The position numbers and the translations under genes are program-made. From DASQHM01 sp035632095 (lineage in GTDB: Bacteria > Pseudomonadota > Alphaproteobacteria > Ferrovibrionales > Ferrovibrionaceae): a stretch of DNA of 6,706 nucleotides. A model generated the notes under the pieces. That model was not told the origin of the DNA and searched no databases. It saw only the letters and a program-made list of their open reading frames with translations. Below, one piece after another: positions 6,307 to 6,706 of this stretch. Positions within the stretch are counted from its first letter, which is position 1; every line of letters begins with the position of its first letter. The stretch lies in assembly GCA_035632095.1 (NCBI GenBank), contig DASQHM010000170.1:1-6706 (forward strand), in the 5' to 3' direction.

Positions 6307-6706
6307 TCGCGTTGAACTTCGGCGCCGGACGAATTCGCTGGCATTGGTTCGCCGTGTTTGGGGTGGTCCTGCTGGTGCTGCCGCTGGTGCTGGAAACCAA
6401 CACGCCGACGTTGCTGGCGATCTATGCGCTGTTCGCGCTTTCGCTCGGGCTTATGTGGGGCTATGCGGGCATCCTGAGCTTCGGCCACGCCGCCTATTTC
6501 GGCCTCGGCGCCTATACCTACGCGATTGCCTCGTTCAATATCGGCGAGAGCACAACGCCGCTGATCCTGTCCATCGCGCTGCCGGCGGCGCTCGCGGCCG
6601 TGTTGGGCGCAATGATGTTCTATGGCCGCATCAGCGACGTCTATCTCGGCGTGATGACGCTGGTGGTGACGTTGATCTTCAACCGGTTCATGAACGCCAC
6701 CGCCGG
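6303..6706 (+). CDS. Branched-chain amino acid/urea-type ABC transporter permease, LivM/UrtC family, 3' end missing
   Basis: The second channel subunit, expected to pair with the LivH-type permease. It starts MIALNFGAGRIRW, with the ATG inside the ATGA overlap at 6303-6306, and stays open to the right edge, giving 134 full codons. Hydrophobic segments lie at about 14-30, 34-56, 58-77, 86-107 and 113-127. The LivM/UrtC signature is clear: SLGLMWGYAGILSFGHAAYF at 47-66, then GLGAY at 67-71, and later SDVYLGVMTLVVT at 111-123. LivM-type proteins are usually 300-400 residues, so half or more is missing. The ATPase subunits of the importer would be expected after it. Gene order of receptor, LivH-type, LivM-type is the normal order for this transporter class. 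Confidence 0.93.
   Translation, partial: MIALNFGAGRIRWHWFAVFGVVLLVLPLVLETNTPTLLAIYALFALSLGLMWGYAGILSFGHAAYFGLGAYTYAIASFNIGESTTPLILSIALPAALAAVLGAMMFYGRISDVYLGVMTLVVTLIFNRFMNATA

Overview
The window is high-GC bacterial chromosome, clearly above 60 % G+C by eye, densely coding, with short intergenic gaps and good Shine-Dalgarno sequences. The gene set is a Tat-exported branched-chain-amide/urea-type substrate-binding protein, LivH/LivM-type permeases, a YqiK-type flotillin and SDR/MDR oxidoreductases. Together with the codon use this fits an alphaproteobacterium, perhaps Hyphomicrobiales or a relative. That placement is inference; no rRNA or marker gene is present.

Layout. (1) Positions 1-1359, minus strand: a two-gene unit made of an SDR dehydrogenase (598-1359) followed 19 nt later by an MDR-family NAD(P)H-dependent oxidoreductase (1-578, cut by the left edge). 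(2) Positions 1360-1476: the divergent intergenic region, holding a GC-rich hairpin. (3) Positions 1477-2301, plus strand: a second, only distantly related SDR enzyme, closed by a textbook intrinsic terminator (2324-2354). (4) Positions 2355-2484: a promoter region with a strong sigma70-like promoter (2402-2431). (5) Positions 2485-4104: a 539-residue membrane-anchored SPFH/flotillin protein of YqiK type. (6) Positions 4160 to the right edge: the start of a HAAT-family ABC importer operon, with substrate-binding protein (4160-5386), an intercistronic hairpin (5395-5422), a LivH/UrtB-type permease (5440-6306) and a LivM/UrtC-type permease (6303 to edge) that overlaps it by ATGA. The two ATPase genes expected for such a system would lie beyond the right edge.

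How they may work together. The importer genes form one functional unit: a periplasmic binding protein captures a small amide-, urea- or amino-acid-like solute and hands it to the heterodimeric permease. The three oxidoreductases are typical of carbonyl, alcohol or acyl-CoA metabolism, but the sequence does not give their substrates. The flotillin is probably a membrane-organising scaffold. No terminator is visible between it and the importer, so they may share a transcript.

Overall this looks like ordinary metabolic and transport chromosome. I saw no mobile element, CRISPR array, RNA gene, toxin-antitoxin or defence system, and I do not claim a new system. The points worth a second look are the flotillin without a visible NfeD partner next to an importer, the intercistronic hairpin, the divergent hairpin, and active-site variants in the second SDR.
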